From the NCBI GenBank assembly GCA_947177885.1, contig CAMWWF010000102.1, forward strand, positions 1 to 9,033: a stretch of 9,033 nt of DNA, given 5' to 3'. The notes under the pieces are model-generated. The model worked only from the letters and a program-made list of their open reading frames with translations, was not told where the DNA came from and searched no databases. Origin of the DNA: an uncultured Lachnospiraceae bacterium (GTDB taxonomy: Bacteria > Bacillota_A > Clostridia > Lachnospirales > Lachnospiraceae). Positions 6,571-9,033 of the stretch are shown piece after piece (the first letter of the stretch is position 1; the number at the start of each line of letters is the position of its first letter). A program made the position numbers and the translations under genes.

Positions 6571-7302
6571 ATGGGAAGAAATAGGCATAAGCGAAAAAAC
6601 AGCCACGTTGTGCTTGTCACATCGGATGCTGTTGACGCAAAGCTGAAGCAGTTTCGTGTCCGACCATGGATCTTACAGACGATAATGGTGATTTTCTGTG
6701 TATTGTGTGGTGCAGCGATCGGTTATGTGTATTATGAAACGAATGACAAGCTCCAAGAGGATGACAGATCGGCTTCGGAAGTGGAGGAGCTGGCGGCGCT
6801 GAATCAGGAGCTGGCGGCGCAGAATGCCGAATTGGAAACACAGCTTGCGGAACAGGAAGAGAAGATCCGGATTCTCAGTGACACTGTGAATCAGAAAGTA
6901 CAGAGCGAGACAGAATTACTGGAGCAGTTGGAAAGCCAGACCATTCCTTCCGAATTTCCACTGGCCGCCGGGGGTAAGGCGACTATGGAAGAAGTTACGG
7001 AAGGTGATCCCATGTGCATTTTCACAGCTTCTTCCGGAACCATGGTGGTGGCTACCGCCAAAGGCACTGTCATCGCAGTGAACGATGACACGGAGTACGG
7101 ACACAATATCTGGGTGGACCATGGAAACGGTTACACGACTATCTATCGTAATCAGGGGGATGTCATGGTCAAGCAGGGGGCAACGGTCAATCAGGGGGCA
7201 ACGCTTTTTCTGATCGGTGATGAAAATAATAAGCTGGGCTATCAGATGATGAGGGATAACGAATATATTGATCCTACGGAACTTCTTACGATCAGTGGGT
7301 AG
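6571..7302 (+). CDS. Membrane-anchored coiled-coil protein with degenerate M23/LytM domain
   Basis: The 243-residue protein has four parts: a basic cytoplasmic tail (1-32), one membrane helix (about 33-54), a Glu/Gln/Leu/Ala-rich coiled coil (about 67-122) and an extracytoplasmic LytM/M23 beta domain (about 146-240). The LytM core is recognisable from SGTMVVATAKGTVIAV, YGHNIWVDHGNGYTTIY and VKQGATVNQGATLFLIG. The metal ligands are absent: no HxxxD precedes the core, the usual YAHL is YRNQ, and the usual HLHFE is replaced by GYQMMRD. Active M23 enzymes cut peptidoglycan cross-links; this one probably does not, and may act as a scaffold or as an activator of another hydrolase, like other degenerate LytM proteins. 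The ATG at 6571 is set by GGAGGTGA (6558-6565), five bases upstream; an in-frame GTG at 6535 lies inside the promoter. A bactofilin gene follows 45 bases downstream, almost certainly in the same operon. Confidence 0.9.
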   Translation: MGRNRHKRKNSHVVLVTSDAVDAKLKQFRVRPWILQTIMVIFCVLCGAAIGYVYYETNDKLQEDDRSASEVEELAALNQELAAQNAELETQLAEQEEKIRILSDTVNQKVQSETELLEQLESQTIPSEFPLAAGGKATMEEVTEGDPMCIFTASSGTMVVATAKGTVIAVNDDTEYGHNIWVDHGNGYTTIYRNQGDVMVKQGATVNQGATLFLIGDENNKLGYQMMRDNEYIDPTELLTISG

Positions 7303-7336
7303 GAGATGTATATTTAATAAAAATATCTAATAAGAT

Positions 7337-7341
7337 GGAGG
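7337..7341 (+). promoter_or_regulatory. Ribosome binding site fixing the bactofilin start
   Basis: GGAGG ends six bases before the ATG at 7348. The alternative ATG at 7342 directly abuts it and is too close to be used, so the bactofilin should begin MIGKKDE. Confidence 0.75.
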
Positions 7342-7347
7342 ATGAAA

Positions 7348-7848
7348 ATGATAGGGAAGAAAGATGAGATAAGTATCACTACGATCATCGGAAGAGATGC
7401 AGAGTGTAACGGCGATTTTAATTCCGGGGGGAGCGTAAGGATCGACGGTACGGTCAATGGCGATATCAATGTCTCTGAAACTGTGATCCTGGGAGCAACC
7501 GGTGTCGTTAACGGAGATATTGTGGCAAAGGTTGCCATTATAGGCGGTGAGATCATAGGCAGTATTAACGCGCCTGAGAAAACAGAGCTGACATCCACAG
7601 CGAGAGTGTTGGGAGATATCAATACCAAGACTATCGTCATCGACGAAAATGCGATATTCCAGGGAAGCTGTAATATGAATCAGGATGTTTCCGCCAAAAG
7701 ACCGAAGCCTAATTCCAAAGCCATAAAGGCAGGGAAGAAAACGGCAAAGGCAGCGATCGCGGAAGCTCTGAAGGGTACGGAGGATGCCGGCGGACAGGAC
7801 GGTTCAGGGTCCACGTATGACGGCGGACAGGCATCTTTGGGAGAATAA
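7348..7848 (+). CDS. Bactofilin (polymer-forming cytoskeletal protein)
   Basis: Bactofilins form nucleotide-independent filaments on the inner face of the membrane and place cell-wall enzymes. Residues about 10-112 carry the beta-helix repeat of the family: TTIIGRDAECNGDF, GGSVRIDGTVNGDI, ETVILGATGVVNGDI, KVAIIGGEIIGSI and ARVLGDINTKTIVIDENAIFQG, a run of short Gly/Asp-turned rungs. A Lys/Ala-rich linker (about 117-142) and a Gly/Ser/Asp-rich tail (143-166) follow; such tails are usually disordered. The length of 166 residues is typical. The upstream neighbour is a membrane M23-fold protein, and bactofilin/M23 gene pairs are a known arrangement in other phyla (for example Hyphomonas LmdC with BacA, and Helicobacter CcmA near Csd1). 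This supports a joint role in shape or wall patterning. Confidence 0.93.
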   Translation: MIGKKDEISITTIIGRDAECNGDFNSGGSVRIDGTVNGDINVSETVILGATGVVNGDIVAKVAIIGGEIIGSINAPEKTELTSTARVLGDINTKTIVIDENAIFQGSCNMNQDVSAKRPKPNSKAIKAGKKTAKAAIAEALKGTEDAGGQDGSGSTYDGGQASLGE

Positions 7849-7859
7849 CAGGTAATCCG

Positions 7860-7911
7860 CTCACGAGCGAAAGATTTCAGGGACATCGCGGCAAATTTTA
7901 TCGTTCGTGAG
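7860..7911. repeat. 11-bp inverted repeat downstream of the bactofilin gene
   Basis: CTCACGAGCGA (7860-7870) pairs with TCGTTCGTGAG (7901-7911), with one G-T wobble and a 30-base loop. It lies 11 bases after the bactofilin stop and just before the main terminator hairpin. It could form an extended 3' structure on the transcript. There is no T-run. Confidence 0.6.
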
Positions 7912-7919
7912 TATAACAA

Positions 7920-7967
7920 CAGAGCCCCGGCGTAAATGGATACGCCGGGGCTCTGATTTGCACTTTT
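7920..7967. terminator. Strong hairpin between convergent bactofilin and yerC-like genes
   Basis: CAGAGCCCCGGCGTA (7920-7934) pairs perfectly over 15 bp with TACGCCGGGGCTCTG (7941-7955) around a 6-base loop. On the + strand ATTTGCACTTTT follows; on the - strand TTGTTAT follows. The T-runs are imperfect, but the stem is very stable and the position between convergent genes fits a bidirectional terminator. Confidence 0.8.
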
Positions 7968-8019
7968 GAAGTTCACCGTGTTCTCGGGAAGCTACTGTTA
8001 TGTTCTGTTTTATTATTTT

Positions 8020-8340
8020 CTATTCTGAAAGATCGATTCCATCTTCTGGAGTATGACCTTCCATGCGTCCGAATACCATATCATATCCGTCGTTGCCGTA
8101 ATTCAGGGAGCGGTTCACCCTGCTGATCGTGGCTGTGGAAGCGCCGGTCTTTTCGGCAATCTCAAGATAGGTCTTGTGCTTTTTCAGCATGGAAGCCACC
8201 TCAAATCGCTGGGACAGGGAAAGAAGTTCGTTGACAGTACATAAATCTTCAAAAAAGCTGTAGCACTCATCTCGTGTTTTCAGGCAGAGAATCGCGTTGA
8301 ACAGGGAGTCAACGGCTTCGGTCTTTATTTTTTTATTCAT
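8020..8340 (-). CDS. yerC: YerC/YecD-family TrpR-like DNA-binding protein
   Basis: The 106-residue protein matches the YerC/YecD branch of the TrpR superfamily, which is widespread in Firmicutes. The N-terminal helices contain FFEDLCTVNELLSLSQRFEVA, equivalent to the dimer core of TrpR. A helix-turn-helix follows at about 58-77 (YLEIAEKTGASTATISRVNR), and a short acidic tail ends the protein. It is expected to be a dimeric cytoplasmic repressor. Its ligand and targets are, as far as I know, not established, and tryptophan binding should not be assumed. The ATG at 8340 is preceded on the minus strand by GAGAGGTG. A perfect palindrome lies inside the likely promoter, which suggests autoregulation. 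The gene is convergent with the bactofilin and divergent from the DUF1836 gene. Confidence 0.92.
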   Translation of the reverse strand: MNKKIKTEAVDSLFNAILCLKTRDECYSFFEDLCTVNELLSLSQRFEVASMLKKHKTYLEIAEKTGASTATISRVNRSLNYGNDGYDMVFGRMEGHTPEDGIDLSE

Positions 8341-8363
8341 GCGGAGACACCTCTCTATTCACT

Positions 8364-8393
8364 TTTATACTGTAAAGTTTTACAGTCTTGCAA
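8364..8393 (-). promoter_or_regulatory. Likely promoter of the yerC-like gene
   Basis: On the minus strand TTGCAA (8393-8388) and TATAAA (8369-8364) are separated by 18 bases, ahead of the GAGAGGTG ribosome binding site and the ATG at 8340. TTGTCT (8399-8394) is a possible alternative -35. The spacer is filled by a perfect palindrome. Confidence 0.6.
8369..8386. promoter_or_regulatory. 18-bp perfect palindrome, candidate operator
   Basis: ACTGTAAAGTTTTACAGT has 8-bp perfect arms around a GT centre. It occupies the spacer and first -10 base of the yerC-like promoter, where a bound dimer would block RNA polymerase. Autoregulation by the TrpR-like protein is the simplest reading but is an inference; another regulator could bind here. 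Confidence 0.65.
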
Positions 8394-8550
8394 AGACAAT
8401 TCTATCACACCGGGGATGTAATGTAAAGAAGGTCCCGGATGAAAAATGCATATGCGTAACAGTTCAGGCTGTTCCTTTCGCGAAGTCAATAATCGCAATG
8501 TGGCCTTGGGACACATTTCTTTACAATCTTGCGAGACATGTGAGAGCAGG

Positions 8551-8670
8551 GGAGTGGCTGAAAAGAATCGGAGGAAATTCAGAAATTGGAGGAATGGCTG
8601 AAAAACGCGGACGGAAATGGAAATGCAGAGTCGCGGAATAGTTGAAAAAATGCGGACGGAAGCGGAAAAT
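8551..8670 (+). repeat. Degenerate purine-rich tandem repeat
   Basis: Three similar units begin GGAGTGGCTGAAAA (8551), GGAATGGCTGAAAA (8591) and GGAATAGTTGAAAA (8635), with spacings of 40 and 44 bases. The second and third also share a GCGGACGGAA core followed by a GGAAA-type stretch. The tract is nearly free of C and T runs on the + strand. It is non-coding as far as I can tell and resembles decayed tandem duplication. Confidence 0.5.
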
Positions 8671-8695
8671 ACGGGTGTGGGGATGAAATAAACAG

Positions 8696-8724
8696 TTGCC
8701 ATGTAGTATTGATTACTATATAAT
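8696..8724 (+). promoter_or_regulatory. Sigma-A promoter of the DUF1836 gene
   Basis: TTGCCA (8696-8701), exactly 17 bases, then a perfect TATAAT (8719-8724). The predicted start near 8731 leaves a leader of about 36 bases before the ATG at 8767. The spacer contains an imperfect palindrome, TAGTATTGATTACTA, which might bind a regulator. Confidence 0.85.
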
Positions 8725-8766
8725 AAAAGTAGTGCATTTATTCGGCGCGAAAGTGAGGAAATATAT

Positions 8767-9033
8767 ATGACGATCAACAACGGGGATCTATTGAACAGTA
8801 TATTGGCAAGTCTCGACAGGATACGGCATATTGATCCGGAGGATATTCCAAACATCGATCTGTACATGGATCAGGTCACCACTTTTATGGATACAAAGCT
8901 CAGATCGACTTCCAGGTTTCCGGATGAGGATAAGATATTGACGAAGACCATGATCAATAATTATGCGAAAAATGATCTGCTGCCGCCGCCGGTGAGGAAG
9001 AAATATTCAAAAGAACATGTATTGTTACTGATC
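8767..9033 (+). CDS. DUF1836 family protein, N-terminal part (runs off window end)
   Basis: The frame opens at ATG 8767 after GTGAGG (8753-8758) and stays open for 89 codons to the window end, so the C-terminus is missing. The visible protein reads IPNIDLYMDQVTTFMD, then ILTKTMINNYAKNDLLPPP, then KKYSKEHVLLLI. These are hallmarks of the DUF1836 family, common in Firmicutes, whose centre resembles a MerR-like helix-turn-helix (MINNYAKNDLLPPP as recognition segment). The Bacillus subtilis YkrK regulator is, to my recollection, a member. A DNA-binding regulatory role is likely but unproven. It has its own strong promoter and is divergent from the yerC-like gene. Confidence 0.88.
   Translation, partial: MTINNGDLLNSILASLDRIRHIDPEDIPNIDLYMDQVTTFMDTKLRSTSRFPDEDKILTKTMINNYAKNDLLPPPVRKKYSKEHVLLLI

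Larger units (their letters stand above)
8341..8766. other. 426-base intergenic region between divergent regulator-type genes
   Basis: No convincing gene is present. From left to right it holds the yerC-like promoter with its palindrome, a 15-base repeat copy (8455-8469), a partial echo of the palindrome/promoter sequence (8517-8535), a purine-rich degenerate repeat (8551-8670) and the DUF1836 promoter (8696-8724). The frames open across it on either strand lack ribosome binding sites and give low-quality, Ser/Leu/Arg-rich or Lys/Arg-rich translations. Confidence 0.6.

Noticed and set aside
8297..8641. A 114-codon plus-strand frame
   Set aside because: It starts inside the yerC-like gene on the opposite strand, has no ribosome binding site, and its end is just the purine-rich repeat read as Lys/Arg/Glu.
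8551..8670. The repeat tract as a CRISPR array
   Set aside because: The units are degenerate, too few and unequally spaced, lack conserved repeats with unique spacers, and no cas gene is present.
8355..8867. A 170-codon minus-strand frame across the intergenic region
   Set aside because: It covers the yerC-like promoter palindrome, the repeat tract, the DUF1836 promoter and the DUF1836 start; its composition is Ser/Leu/Arg-rich with no family match.

Overview
The window looks like chromosomal DNA of a Lachnospiraceae-type Clostridia (Firmicutes). The grounds are strong GGAGG ribosome binding sites, sigma-A style promoters, a lysine riboswitch with an intrinsic terminator, a class III (Firmicutes-type) fructose-1,6-bisphosphatase, a YerC-type TrpR-like regulator and a DUF1836 protein. 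Placement is by recognising protein families, not by a database search. No rRNA, tRNA, transposase, phage gene or CRISPR array is visible.

Left part (1-4926, + strand): the 3' end of a short CobO/BtuR-like P-loop ATPase is followed by a near-consensus promoter that overlaps its stop codon. This promoter drives a leader made of a lysine riboswitch and a terminator. Next come dapA and dapB, consecutive enzymes of lysine/diaminopimelate synthesis, and then fbp. I see no intrinsic terminator between dapA and fbp, so the three may share transcripts. A bidirectional terminator closes the block.

Middle (4946-7848): a minus-strand gene for a Gly/Asn/Ser/Thr-rich lipoprotein converges on fbp. Divergent from it lies a hisA-like gene whose product resembles the eukaryotic (yeast His6) isomerase more than typical bacterial HisA. 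A promoter then precedes a two-gene unit: a membrane-anchored, coiled-coil M23/LytM-fold protein that has lost its metal-binding residues, and a bactofilin. This pair is probably a cell-envelope/cytoskeleton module and is the most interesting item in the window.

Right part (7849-9033): two stacked inverted repeats, one a strong terminator, separate the bactofilin from a convergent yerC-like regulator gene. That gene's promoter contains a perfect 18-bp palindrome, probably an operator. A 426-bp intergenic region holds a second copy of a short repeat found after dapA, a purine-rich degenerate repeat and a textbook promoter for a DUF1836 gene that runs off the window end.

The window is mostly housekeeping genes. 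I found no defence system or other large undescribed system. The second-look items are the degenerate M23/bactofilin pair, the operator-like palindrome, the eukaryotic-type HisA and the short CobO-like protein.
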